NCBI RefSeq assembly: GCF_002332425.1
Contig: NZ_NRGS01000004.1
Span: 62,001-126,000, forward strand
Direction: 5' to 3'
Length of the DNA: 64,000 nt
Origin: Brachybacterium alimentarium
GTDB lineage: Bacteria > Actinomycetota > Actinomycetes > Actinomycetales > Dermabacteraceae
Made by a program: the position numbers and the translations under genes. A model generated the notes under the pieces. The model was not told where the DNA came from. It ran no database searches and was given only the letters and a program-made list of their open reading frames with translations. Positions 54,294-62,787 of this stretch are shown here, one piece after another (the stretch's first letter is position 1; every line of letters begins with the position of its first letter).

Positions 54294-55280
54294 ATGCTTC
54301 CCCGGGGCCGTCCACGCCGGGCGCGCACCCGGCGCGACCTGCGCTCGCGCTACCGTCGAGCCATCCTCCACCTCAGCGATGCCCAGGTCCGCACGCTCCT
54401 GCCCGATCCCGTCCGGGCCGTCGAGCTCATGCGCGAGACGCTGCTGGCCCTGGCCGGCGGCATCGCCTCGGTGACCCCCAAGTCGCAGGTCGTCCACGAG
54501 CCGGGCGGATTCGCCAATGCGATGCCGGCGGCCTGGCCCGAGCGTGGGCTGCTGGGGATGAAGTGGGTGACGGTGACCCCGTCGAATCGCGAGCGCGGCA
54601 CGGAGATGATCGACGGGCTGATGGTGCTCTCGGCACCCGACGGCTCCACGCGCGCCACGATGGACGCCGCCGAGCTCACCGCCCTGCGCACCGCAGCGGT
54701 CACCGGTGCTTCGCTCGCACTGGACGATCACCCCGTCACGTTCATGGGCACCGGGGTGCAGGCCCGGTCGCATGCCCGGGTGATCGAAGCGCTGGGGCGG
54801 GGGCCGCTCACGGTGTGGGGCAGGCGCCGTGAGGCTCTCGAGGAGCTCACCGCCTGGTGCGCCGTGCACACCCCGGCGCTGGAGCTGCGCGTCACCACCG
54901 ACCGGGCCGGAGCCCTGGCTGATGCAGGGGTGGTGATCAGCGCACTGCCCATAGGGCTCTCGGGGTCCCAGCTGTCCACGACCGAGATCTGCACCGATGC
55001 GACGCTGCTGCCCGTGGACTACGCCTCCGTGGCCGGAGCCGAGGTCGCCCGCACCGGCACGCTCGTGGCCGACGACCCCATCCAGTTCGAGGCGCTGCGC
55101 CCCGTGAAGCTCGGCAAGGACTATCCGCAGGCCACCGGCGCGACCGGGGACCTGCTGCGGACCGGCCGACCGCAGGGCCTCGTCGTCGCGCAGAACCTGG
55201 GGTCGGGGCTCGGGGATGTGGTGCTGGCCGATGCCGTCGTGCGTGCCGCCTCCTCGCCCGGCGCGCACGCTCTGCCCTGA
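54294..55280 (+). CDS. Ornithine cyclodeaminase / mu-crystallin family protein
   Basis: Rossmann-fold enzyme of about 306-328 residues. HLSDAQVRTLL and TFMGTGVQARSHARVIEAL (NAD-binding GxGxQA) match the family, which includes ornithine cyclodeaminase, L-alanine dehydrogenases and imine reductases. The catalytic Asp equivalent lies in VDYASVAGAEVA. ATG 54294 is the only standard start but adds 23 Arg-rich residues with no homology; TACCGT at 54351 places an ATC at 54363 exactly where a leaderless start would be expected. Terminator-like hairpin after the gene. Substrate uncertain. Confidence 0.85.
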   Translation: MLPRGRPRRARTRRDLRSRYRRAILHLSDAQVRTLLPDPVRAVELMRETLLALAGGIASVTPKSQVVHEPGGFANAMPAAWPERGLLGMKWVTVTPSNRERGTEMIDGLMVLSAPDGSTRATMDAAELTALRTAAVTGASLALDDHPVTFMGTGVQARSHARVIEALGRGPLTVWGRRREALEELTAWCAVHTPALELRVTTDRAGALADAGVVISALPIGLSGSQLSTTEICTDATLLPVDYASVAGAEVARTGTLVADDPIQFEALRPVKLGKDYPQATGATGDLLRTGRPQGLVVAQNLGSGLGDVVLADAVVRAASSPGAHALP

Positions 55281-55310
55281 GCACCGCCGCAGCATCTCCG
55301 CACGACGCGG

Positions 55311-55352
55311 AAGTCCCCGGCGCCGGAGCAGTGCTGCGCTCCGGCGCCGGGG
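55311..55352. terminator. Strong bidirectional terminator
   Basis: Perfect 17-bp stem (gtccccggcgccggagc / gctccggcgccggggac) with an 8-base loop, between the convergent ornithine cyclodeaminase-like and ohr genes. Confidence 0.9.
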
Positions 55353-55377
55353 ACCCGAGGGGCCGCCTGCCGCGAGG

Positions 55378-55800
55378 TCAGTCGTCCGAGACGGTGACCG
55401 TGACCTCGATGTTCCCGCGGGTCGCGTTGGAGTAGGGGCACACCTGGTGGGCGGCGTCCGCGAGCTCCTGGGCCTGCTCGTGGGGCAGGTTCGGGATGAC
55501 GACCTCGAGCTCGGCGGCCAGCTGGAAGCCGCCCTTGTCATCCGACCCGATATGGACGCGTGCACCGACGGTGGAGTCGGTGACGTCCACCTTCTGCTTC
55601 CCGGCCACGAGGTTCAGCGCGGAGTGGAAGCAGGCGGCGTAGCCGGCGGCGAACAGCTGCTCGGGGTTGGCGCCCTCGCCCGAGCCGCCCATCGCCTGGG
55701 GCGTGGCCATGTCGAGATCGACAGTGCCCTCGAGAGTGCGCACGTGGCCGTCGCGGCCGGCCCCGGTGGACAGGGATTCTGCGGTGTAGAGAGTCTTCAT
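55378..55800 (-). CDS. ohr: Organic hydroperoxide resistance protein Ohr (OsmC family)
   Basis: Thiol peroxidase of 140 residues reducing organic hydroperoxides. Peroxidatic Cys57 in AACFHSA and resolving Cys121 in VCPYSNATRG are in place, with the QLFAAGYA helix before the first. The gene overlaps the ohrR stop (four bases), so the two are cotranscribed. Expected to be induced by hydroperoxide through OhrR. Confidence 0.95.
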   Translation of the reverse strand: MKTLYTAESLSTGAGRDGHVRTLEGTVDLDMATPQAMGGSGEGANPEQLFAAGYAACFHSALNLVAGKQKVDVTDSTVGARVHIGSDDKGGFQLAAELEVVIPNLPHEQAQELADAAHQVCPYSNATRGNIEVTVTVSDD

Positions 55801-56297
55801 GAGTTCTCCTTCGCTGGTGCCGACGAGGGTCGGCGGGTGATCCCGGCGGGGATGCCGGGAAGTTCGGGGGCGACGACGGTGTGCATGGACCGGGTGAGCT
55901 CCTGCAGCGTGCTGATCAGCGCGCGGGCCCCCTCGACGCTCTCCAGGCCGCTGCCGGCGATGATGCAGGAGGGGACGTGAGCCAGCTGGTCGCGCAGCTC
56001 CTCGCCGCGCTCGGTGAGGGACACCGTGACCACGCGCTCGTCGGTCCCACCGCGGCGGCGCTCGACCACACCGGCCTTCTCCATGCGACGCAGCATCGGG
56101 GAGAGGGTGCCGGAATCCAGCTGCAGCTCCTCCCCCAGCGCCGAGACGCTCTGCGCGCCGTCATTCCACAGCACCACGAGCACGAGGTACTGACCGTAGG
56201 TGAGGCCCCACGGCTCCAGCAGCGCCCGGTACGCCTGGGTGGTGGCGCGCGAGGCGGCGTAGAGGGAGAAGCACACCATCTCGTTCGTCGCCGTCAT
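55797..56297 (-). CDS. ohrR: MarR-family repressor OhrR
   Basis: Repressor of 166 residues. Cys9 in EMVCFSLYAASRATTQAYR is the conserved peroxide-sensing Cys of OhrR. The winged helix spans about 45-115 (WNDGAQSVSALGEELQLDSGTLSPMLRRM). The tail after about 140 is longer than in B. subtilis OhrR and contains no second Cys for 2-Cys sensing. ATG 56297 is chosen over an upstream ATG that would overlap the operator. It precedes ohr. Confidence 0.92.
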   Translation of the reverse strand: MTATNEMVCFSLYAASRATTQAYRALLEPWGLTYGQYLVLVVLWNDGAQSVSALGEELQLDSGTLSPMLRRMEKAGVVERRRGGTDERVVTVSLTERGEELRDQLAHVPSCIIAGSGLESVEGARALISTLQELTRSMHTVVAPELPGIPAGITRRPSSAPAKENS

Positions 56298-56321
56298 GAA
56301 CTCATGATGCCCCACATTCCC

Positions 56322-56348
56322 ATTGCGCACAACCTGGTTGTGCGCAAT
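56322..56348. promoter_or_regulatory. OhrR operator (perfect 27-bp palindrome)
   Basis: attgcgcacaacc / ggttgtgcgcaat, two perfect 13-base arms around a single T, just upstream of ohrR. TATAAA on the minus strand partly overlaps the outer arm, so bound OhrR would block the promoter of ohrR-ohr. The TTGCGCACAA core is typical of actinobacterial OhrR sites. Confidence 0.9.
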
Positions 56349-56444
56349 TTATAGAATGCGCCCCACAGCCCACAGCCCACACAGGGTGACTCCTGCCGCC
56401 CACCCCTGGCCAGGCCGCCCACCTCCCCATATGATGGTTTCATC

Positions 56445-56813
56445 ATGCCGTGGAATCGAGATCATCAGCCGTTGTACGAGGTCAAGGCCAACCTGTTCAA
56501 GGGCCTCGCGCACCCCTTCCGCATCCGCATCCTCGAGCTGCTCGCCGGCTCCTCCGAGGTGAGCGTCGCGGACCTCCAGCGCGAGACCCAGCTGGAGGCC
56601 TCGCATCTCTCCCAGCACCTCGCCGTACTGCGCCGCCACCGCCTGGTGGTCTCCGAGCGGCGCGCCAGCCATGTCTACTACCGCCTCGCCGATCCGCGCA
56701 CTGCGGAGCTGCTCGCCGTGGCGCGGGCTCTCCTGCTGAACCTCGTGGCCGAGGACGGCGCCCGCCTCGACGAGGCCCGCGACCTGCCGCCCTTCCCGGG
56801 GGTGGCCTCATGA
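56445..56813 (+). CDS. ArsR-family winged-helix regulator
   Basis: Regulator of 122 residues with an ArsR/SmtB fold: LFKGLAHPFRIRILELLAG (helix 2-3), VSVADLQRETQLEASHLSQHLAVLRRHRLV (recognition helix and wing). No ELCVC metal motif and no Cys at all, so a metal sensor is unlikely. ATG 56445 comes nine bases after TATGAT. Its stop overlaps the SulP start (ATGA). It probably controls the transporter. Confidence 0.9.
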   Translation: MPWNRDHQPLYEVKANLFKGLAHPFRIRILELLAGSSEVSVADLQRETQLEASHLSQHLAVLRRHRLVVSERRASHVYYRLADPRTAELLAVARALLLNLVAEDGARLDEARDLPPFPGVAS

Positions 56814-58600
56814 GCCCGTCGCCCTCGTCCCCGTCGACCCCGCGCCCCGAGATCTCCCCCGGCACCGCCACAGCCGCCGCACACTCTCCCTCCAACGGGT
56901 CGCATCGCCTCGGCAGCGCACTCCGCGCTGCCCGCAGCCTGCTTCCCGGCAGCGCCGACTACCGCGATCTCCGCCGCACCTGGAAGGGCGACCTGATCGG
57001 CGGTGTCACCGTCGGCATCGTCGCCCTGCCGCTCGCCCTCGGCTTCGGCGTGAGCTCGGGCCTGACCGCCGAGCAGGGCCTGGTCACCGCGATCGTGGCC
57101 GGCATGCTCGCCGCGGTCTTCGGCGGCTCCAACGTCCAGGTCTCCGGGCCCACCGGGGCGATGGTCGTGGTGCTGCTGCCGATCGTCGCGACCCAGGGCG
57201 CCGGGGCCGTGGCCGCAGTGACCCTGCTGGCCGGGGTGATCGTCGTGCTCGCCGGCGCACTGCGCCTGGGCCGGGTGGTGGGGGTCATCCCGTGGCCCGT
57301 CATCGAGGGGTTCACGCTGGGCATCGCCTGCATCATCGGCATGCAGCAGCTGCCGCTGATCACCTCGGCGCACCAGGCGGAGCCCGGCGAGCTCAGCTCG
57401 AATGCGATCGTCGCCGCGGTGCAGTCCCTGCTGGCGATGGATCCTGCCCACTTCGTCTGGGGGCTCGGCGCCGTCGCCATCGTCGTGGCGTGCATGATCA
57501 TCTCTCCGCGGATCCACCGCTCGATCCCGGGATCACTGGTCGGCATCGCCGTGGTGACCGCCCTGGCCGCCGTGCTGCCGACGCCGCTCGCGCGGATCGG
57601 CACGATCCCCTCGGCCCTGCCCGCCCCGAGCCTGCCGACCCTGGACCTCGGCGCGATGGGAACGCTGCTGCCGGCCGCGGCGACCGTCGCGGCGCTGGCC
57701 GCGATCGAGTCGCTGCTCTCGGCACGGGTCGCGGCGGGCCTCGCCGATACCGGCGTCTACGACCCGGACCGGGAGCTGGTGGGCCAGGGCGTCGCCTCGA
57801 TCGGCGCGTCGCTGTTCGGCGGGATGCCCGCGACCGGCGCGATCGCCCGCACCTCCGTGAATGTGCGGGCCGGCGGCCGCACTCGGCTCGCCTCCGTCAT
57901 CCACGCGCTCGTGCTCCTCGCCGTGGTCTACGCGGCCAGCGGCCCGGTGGGCATGATCCCGCTCGCAGCGCTCGCAGGCGTGCTGATCATGACGGCGGTG
58001 CGCATGGTCCACCTGGCCACGGCGCGCACGCTCCTGCGCTCCACGAAGGCCGACGCCGCGACCTTCGCGCTCACGGCCCTGATCACCGTGTCCTTCGACC
58101 TCATCGCCGCAGTCCTGATCGGCGTGACCCTCGCGGCGATCTTCTCCCTGCGCACCGTCTCGCGCTCCAGCGGCGTGGCGCTCGAACCCGTGCGCACCGC
58201 CGATCCGGAACCGGGCGACGAGGAGATCATCGCCGTGCGCTTCACCGGACAGCTCTTCTTCATCTCCGCTGATCGGGTGTTCGACACGGTGATGTCGGTG
58301 GGGCCGGTGACCGTGGTGATCCTGCGGGTCTCCATGCTGGAGCTGGTCGACGCCACGGGCGCGCGCGTCCTCGAGAACATCGTGCGCGGTCTCGAAGGCC
58401 GCGGGATCACGGTGCTCCTGAAGGGGATGCGTCAGGGACACACCGAGCTGTTCGACACCGTCGGGGTGCTCCGCGCGCTGCGCCACCACAAGCACGTGTT
58501 CGCCGATTTCGACGGCGCCCTCGAGCATGCCCGGTCGCACGTGCGACGCGCCCACGCGGCCAGGGCGGACACCCCCGTCGAGGCGACGGCCAAGGACTGA
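56810..58600 (+). CDS. SulP family anion transporter with STAS domain
   Basis: Transporter of 596 residues: disordered N-terminus (1-40), a SulP/SLC26 domain (about 50-440) with about 12 helices and the signature SNVQVSGPTGAMVV, GGMPATGAIARTSVNVRAGGRT, and a cytoplasmic STAS domain (about 455-560). SulP proteins carry sulfate, bicarbonate or other anions. The coupled ArsR regulator is unusual for sulfate permeases, so the substrate is open. A large palindrome follows in the intergenic region. Confidence 0.93.
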   Translation: MSPSPSSPSTPRPEISPGTATAAAHSPSNGSHRLGSALRAARSLLPGSADYRDLRRTWKGDLIGGVTVGIVALPLALGFGVSSGLTAEQGLVTAIVAGMLAAVFGGSNVQVSGPTGAMVVVLLPIVATQGAGAVAAVTLLAGVIVVLAGALRLGRVVGVIPWPVIEGFTLGIACIIGMQQLPLITSAHQAEPGELSSNAIVAAVQSLLAMDPAHFVWGLGAVAIVVACMIISPRIHRSIPGSLVGIAVVTALAAVLPTPLARIGTIPSALPAPSLPTLDLGAMGTLLPAAATVAALAAIESLLSARVAAGLADTGVYDPDRELVGQGVASIGASLFGGMPATGAIARTSVNVRAGGRTRLASVIHALVLLAVVYAASGPVGMIPLAALAGVLIMTAVRMVHLATARTLLRSTKADAATFALTALITVSFDLIAAVLIGVTLAAIFSLRTVSRSSGVALEPVRTADPEPGDEEIIAVRFTGQLFFISADRVFDTVMSVGPVTVVILRVSMLELVDATGARVLENIVRGLEGRGITVLLKGMRQGHTELFDTVGVLRALRHHKHVFADFDGALEHARSHVRRAHAARADTPVEATAKD

Positions 58601-58697
58601 CAGAGCCGACGGGTGCAAGGGCGCGGGCGAGCTGGGCGCGGCGAACTCGGGTGCGCCCGGTCGGCGTCCTGGCCCGTTCCGCGGCGTCGCAGTCACC

Positions 58698-58752
58698 AAA
58701 TGTGAGCTGGGGACCTATGTGAGCCCCTCGCATAGGTCCCCAGCTCACATTT
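58698..58752. repeat. Perfect 22-bp inverted repeat with 11-base spacer
   Basis: Arms aaatgtgagctggggaccta + tg and their exact reverse complement flank tgagcccctcg. It lies between the convergent SulP and FAD-fusion genes, where it could terminate both transcripts. Its length and AT-rich ends distinguish it from the other, GC-only terminator hairpins in the window, so it may be a dispersed palindromic element. Confidence 0.9.
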
Positions 58753-58756
58753 GCGG

Positions 58757-58844
58757 CAGTCGGCCTTGGGGGGAGGCGCCGGGAGAGCAGCAGTCGGCCT
58801 CGAGGGGGAGGCGCCGGGAGAGCAGCAGTCGACCTCGAGGGGAG
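58757..58844. repeat. 34/35-bp tandem repeat, 2.5 copies
   Basis: Units of 34 and 35 bases beginning cagtcggcct and ending gggagagcag, plus a partial third, between the palindrome and the end of the FAD-fusion gene. Confidence 0.85.
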
Positions 58845-58860
58845 CCAGGCGACCGGTGTG

Positions 58861-61470
58861 TCAGGCGACCCGCGCGTGCTGCTGGTGTCGCACGCTCAGC
58901 TCATCCCGGGTGCTCCAGCCGTCGAACAGTCCGGCCCCAGGCTCGAAATGGCGGCCCACGGCGAGCGCTCCGACCGCGACGCCGTCGTAGCCCATCCGGT
59001 TCAGCACGGCGCTGACCGCATCGGCCGCACGGGCGTCGTCCGAGGCCACGGCGATCGCACGACGCAACGGGTCGCCGCCCTCGCGCCCCTGATCCTCCAC
59101 GTCGTGATAACCGATGTGGTTCAGAGCCTTGACCACCCGGGAGCCGCTGAGGTGCGCGGCGAGCAGCTCGCTGGTCGAGAGCGCACCCTGCTGGTCACCG
59201 AAGGCAGCACGCGCCGCGGCCACGGCGGCGGCGTCGGCCTCGCCCCACGGATTGGTGACGTCGACGACGATCGCGCCGCGCAGGCGGTCGGGATCGAGTC
59301 CGAACGCCACGTGCAGCGGCACGGTGACCAGCACGACGTCGCACTGCGCGGCGAGCTGCTCCGGGGCGACCGGCACGGCGCCCGGCAGCTTCGCGGCGAG
59401 CACGGAGGCGGGCGACCGACCGGAGACCTGCACCTCGAGACCGGCGCGCAGCGCCGTGCGAGCCAGCGCCGTGCCGATCTTCCCCGGGCCGAGGATCCCC
59501 AGTCGCGGCGGGCGCACGGCTCCGCGCACGGACTGCCCCGGCAGGGGCGCGGCCTGGAACGGGGCTCCGACGACCGGGCGCGGTGTCGGGGCGACGGGAG
59601 CCAGCGCCGCAGCGAGCACCTCGCGGGCCAGGCCGTCGTTCCGTCGATGGCAGGGGGCGTTGGTCCTCGGCCGGGCGAAGGCGCCGATCGGGAGCTCGGA
59701 GGTCCAGGGGCCGACGGCCCACAGGTTCTCGTGCGCGTGGCCATCCGGGCCGATCACGCGGTAGCGCTCGTCGACGTCGAGCGTGCCGGGGGCCGCGGAG
59801 GATTCCCGACCGATCGCCTCCCGCTCGCCGGCGGCGCCGACGACGAGGTCCCGCAGCAGAGGGTTCGTGGACTCGGCGAGCGAGGGCTCGGGCAGGAAGG
59901 CGTCGATCAGGGCAGGGGCGGTGACCACTGCTCCGGCGCTCCCGCGCGCCACGAAGACGCCTGCGGACTCGTCGGTCGTCACCCGGAGACGCGGGCCGAG
60001 GAAGCCGACCACTCCGGCGCGCTCGAGGGCGAGCAGCTGCTCGAGGCGGTGCGGCGGCGGCCCGGAGTCGACGAAGCTGAACAGCGAGTGCCACCAGCGC
60101 GGGTAGTCGCCCCGTGAGCTCTCGCCCAGTCGGGAGGAAGGCAGCTGGTCCACGAGCACGCCGTGCAGGCGCAGCAGCAGCTGGAACAGGGCCCGGGCGG
60201 CGGTGGTGTCGCCGCGGGTGCGCTCGCGCAGATCGAGTTCGATGTGCCGCACCACGGCATCTCGCGTGACCTGCGGATGCGCGTCACCGCGGAGCCAGCC
60301 GAGCGGGTCATCGAGCCAGGCCAGGGGGTTCTGGTCCCCGCCGAGGACGACGCGCTCCTCGTCGGTCGCGATGTCGTCCCCGTCGCCCGTGGCGCCGTCC
60401 CCGTCGGCCGCGGGCGCCCCGGGCACCCAGTGGGCGATCTCGGCGGCGATCAGTGGCACCACGTCCCGCCGGAAGTCCAGCTGCCCCGCGGAGTCCTCCA
60501 GGGCCCGGAGGTTCTCGGCGGTGACGTGCACGAGCTCGCCGAGGCCCGCGGGCTCGCCCTCGTCGCGGATCTTCGAGTGGTACGGCACGCCGCGGCGGGA
60601 TCCCACCCACAGGCGAGGCTCGCGCCCCGAGGGCCGGTAGCTCAGGCGCCCGGGCTCGTCGGGCCGCGGATCGGGGGTGAACCTGCCGCCGCGCCCCTCG
60701 GTGAGCAGAGCCATGAGGTCGATGAACCCCAGACCCATGCCACGCACGATCGTGTCCTGCCCAGGGGCGAGCTGGTCGAGGTGGGCGTCGCCCGCCTGGG
60801 AGGGCGGCAGATAGGCGCCGCCGTGACGGCGGGCGAAGGCGGCGAGCTCATGGCGCGCGGCCGACGGACGTGAGTCGGTGTGCCCGGCGGCGAGCACGAG
60901 GAGGTCCGAGTGCAGGCCCTCCCGCCCCTCGAGCTCCACGCTCCATCCGTCCTCGCGGCGGCGCACAGCGGTCGCGGTGGTGCGGTGCACGGTGACCGTG
61001 ACCGTCTCGGGCAGGTGCGCGAGCACCTGGCCGAAGAACCATTCGAGGTAGAGGGCCTGCACGCGGCGACTGGGGAAGCTGGCGTCGTGGAGCGCCGCGA
61101 TCTCGGCGAGGCGGCCGGTTCCGGCGGTCGGGGCGGTGAGGGAGCCCTCGCGGATCCCCTCGGCCCACTGGGCGAGTGAGGGGCCCGCCACGATCGGCCC
61201 GTCGCACTGGACGGTGTCGTCGGTGAAGATCGAGACGTCCGCCGCCCGCGAGTTCATCAGCAGCAGCGGGCTCTCGCCGGTGCGCCAGATGCGCCCGGCG
61301 CCGGGCATGTGCGGATCCACGATGTCCACGTGCAGCGGCGCCTCCGCCGTGCGTGCAGCGTTCTCGGGCAGGGCGGCGTTCGCGCTGAGGCGTTCGAGGA
61401 CGCCGATCGCGCGGGGGCCTCCGCCCACGATCACCAGGCGGGTGCCGGTGGTGCTGATCCGGGAAGTCAT
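58861..61470 (-). CDS. Fusion of FAD/NAD(P)-binding oxidoreductase and NADPH-F420-reductase-type domain
   Basis: Protein of 869 residues. The first 620 residues are an FAD/NAD(P)-binding (NAD_binding_9) oxidoreductase with TRLVIVGGGPRAIGVLERL at the start and LLVLAAGHTDSR internally. The last 215 residues form a NADP_F420_oxidored fold (RLGILGPGKIGTALARTAL, VVLVTVPLHV, KALNHIGYHDVEDQ). A linker of about 40 residues with Pro/Ala/Arg joins them. No transmembrane segment. ATG 61470 has AAGGGA upstream. It is divergent from an amino-acid ABC importer with a shared 144-base region, suggesting a role in the metabolism of the imported compound. Confidence 0.85.
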   Translation of the reverse strand: MTSRISTTGTRLVIVGGGPRAIGVLERLSANAALPENAARTAEAPLHVDIVDPHMPGAGRIWRTGESPLLLMNSRAADVSIFTDDTVQCDGPIVAGPSLAQWAEGIREGSLTAPTAGTGRLAEIAALHDASFPSRRVQALYLEWFFGQVLAHLPETVTVTVHRTTATAVRRREDGWSVELEGREGLHSDLLVLAAGHTDSRPSAARHELAAFARRHGGAYLPPSQAGDAHLDQLAPGQDTIVRGMGLGFIDLMALLTEGRGGRFTPDPRPDEPGRLSYRPSGREPRLWVGSRRGVPYHSKIRDEGEPAGLGELVHVTAENLRALEDSAGQLDFRRDVVPLIAAEIAHWVPGAPAADGDGATGDGDDIATDEERVVLGGDQNPLAWLDDPLGWLRGDAHPQVTRDAVVRHIELDLRERTRGDTTAARALFQLLLRLHGVLVDQLPSSRLGESSRGDYPRWWHSLFSFVDSGPPPHRLEQLLALERAGVVGFLGPRLRVTTDESAGVFVARGSAGAVVTAPALIDAFLPEPSLAESTNPLLRDLVVGAAGEREAIGRESSAAPGTLDVDERYRVIGPDGHAHENLWAVGPWTSELPIGAFARPRTNAPCHRRNDGLAREVLAAALAPVAPTPRPVVGAPFQAAPLPGQSVRGAVRPPRLGILGPGKIGTALARTALRAGLEVQVSGRSPASVLAAKLPGAVPVAPEQLAAQCDVVLVTVPLHVAFGLDPDRLRGAIVVDVTNPWGEADAAAVAAARAAFGDQQGALSTSELLAAHLSGSRVVKALNHIGYHDVEDQGREGGDPLRRAIAVASDDARAADAVSAVLNRMGYDGVAVGALAVGRHFEPGAGLFDGWSTRDELSVRHQQHARVA

Positions 61471-61528
61471 CCGGCAGATCCCTTCGGAGTGGTTCTGTGT
61501 CTCACTGTGACGACCCATAGTGGACGCC

Positions 61529-61556
61529 TTGCACAATCATTAGGCTCGCTTATACC
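61529..61556 (+). promoter_or_regulatory. Promoter of the amino-acid ABC operon
   Basis: TTGCAC and TATACC, 16 bases apart, 59 bases before the permease ATG; a good match to a housekeeping promoter. Confidence 0.7.
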
Positions 61557-61614
61557 GTCGGGAGGCGCAAGCCCCGTCCACCCCGAGTTCACGCCCCGTC
61601 ACGGAAGGCTCCCC

Positions 61615-62787
61615 ATGACTCCCTCCGCCGTCTCCTCCGAGACCGCTCGCCACGCGTCCACGGCCACCGCCGTCGCTCGCGTCCCGGCGATGGGAGCCGA
61701 TTCGATGTCGTGCCGGCCCGCCGCGGACGGCGCCCTCGCCACCGTCGAGACGTCTCGCGCGATCGAGGATCGATCCCGGGATCGAGACGTGGAGCAGGCC
61801 GCCGACCCGGCGCTCGATCCGTCGGCCGATCGCTCCGCGGGCTCGCCCGCCGCCGCATCCACGCAGACGGCGCACGAGGACCTCCTGCGGCTGCGCGTCG
61901 TGCCCGCCCGGCATCCGGGCCGTGCGGTGCTCGCCGTGGTGGTCGGCCTCGTGATCGCCGCGGTCGCGTACTCGTTCCTCACGAACCCGCGCTGGGAGTG
62001 GGGCGTGGTGGCCCAATGGTTCGTCGCGGAGTCCGTCATCCGCGGCCTGCTGGAGACCCTCAAGCTCACCGTCCTGGCGGGTGTGGTCGGCTTCGGCCTG
62101 GGCTTGGCGCTCGCCCTGATGAGACTGTCCCCGTCTGCCCTGATCTCCGGTGTGGCCTGGACGTTCTCGTGGATCTTCCGGTCCACGCCGCTGCTGGTGC
62201 AGCTGCTGCTCTGGTACAACCTCGGCTACCTCTACGAGCGCATCACCCTCGGCATCCCGCTGACCGACGTCACCTTCTTCGACGCCCGCACCAGCGATCT
62301 GATGACCCCGCTGCTCGCGGCGATCCTGGGCCTCGGCCTGCACCAGGCCGCCTATGCGGCCGAGCTGATCCGCGGCGGCATCCTCTCGGTGGACCAGGGC
62401 CAGCTCGAGGCGGCCAGCGCCCTCGGCATCCCGGCCCGCGACCGCTCCCTGCGGATCATCCTGCCCCAGGCCATGAGGGCGATCCTGCCCACCGCGTTCA
62501 ACGAGATCATCGGCCTGGTCAAGGGCACCTCGATCGTCTACGTGCTCGCCCATGCGGAGCTGTTCTTCACCATCCAGCTGATCTACGGCCGCACCCAGCA
62601 GGTGCTGCCGATGCTGCTGGTCGCGACGGTCTGGTACGTCGTGATCACGTCTCTGCTGTCGATCGGCCAGTACTACATCGAGCGCCACTACGCCCGGGGC
62701 GCCGTGCGCACCCTGCCGCCCACCCCGCTGCAGAGCCTGCGCGCCCGCCTCGCCCGCCGCTCGACCTCGAAGGGAGCACTGGCATGA
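61615..62787 (+). CDS. Polar amino-acid ABC transporter permease
   Basis: Permease of 390 residues of the HisM/GlnP type. An unusually long polar N-terminus (1-95) precedes about five helices, with the [29 protein letters not shown] coupling loop and [15 protein letters not shown] segment typical of the family. [15 protein letters not shown] helix and [13 protein letters not shown] confirm it. First gene of an operon with ATPase and binding protein; transports a polar amino acid or derivative. Confidence 0.92.
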   Translation: MTPSAVSSETARHASTATAVARVPAMGADSMSCRPAADGALATVETSRAIEDRSRDRDVEQAADPALDPSADRSAGSPAAASTQTAHEDLLRLRVVPARHPGRAVLAVVVGLVIAAVAYSFLTNPRWEWGVVAQWFVAESVIRGLLETLKLTVLAGVVGFGLGLALALMRLSPSALISGVAWTFSWIFRSTPLLVQLLLWYNLGYLYERITLGIPLTDVTFFDARTSDLMTPLLAAILGLGLHQAAYAAELIRGGILSVDQGQLEAASALGIPARDRSLRIILPQAMRAILPTAFNEIIGLVKGTSIVYVLAHAELFFTIQLIYGRTQQVLPMLLVATVWYVVITSLLSIGQYYIERHYARGAVRTLPPTPLQSLRARLARRSTSKGALA

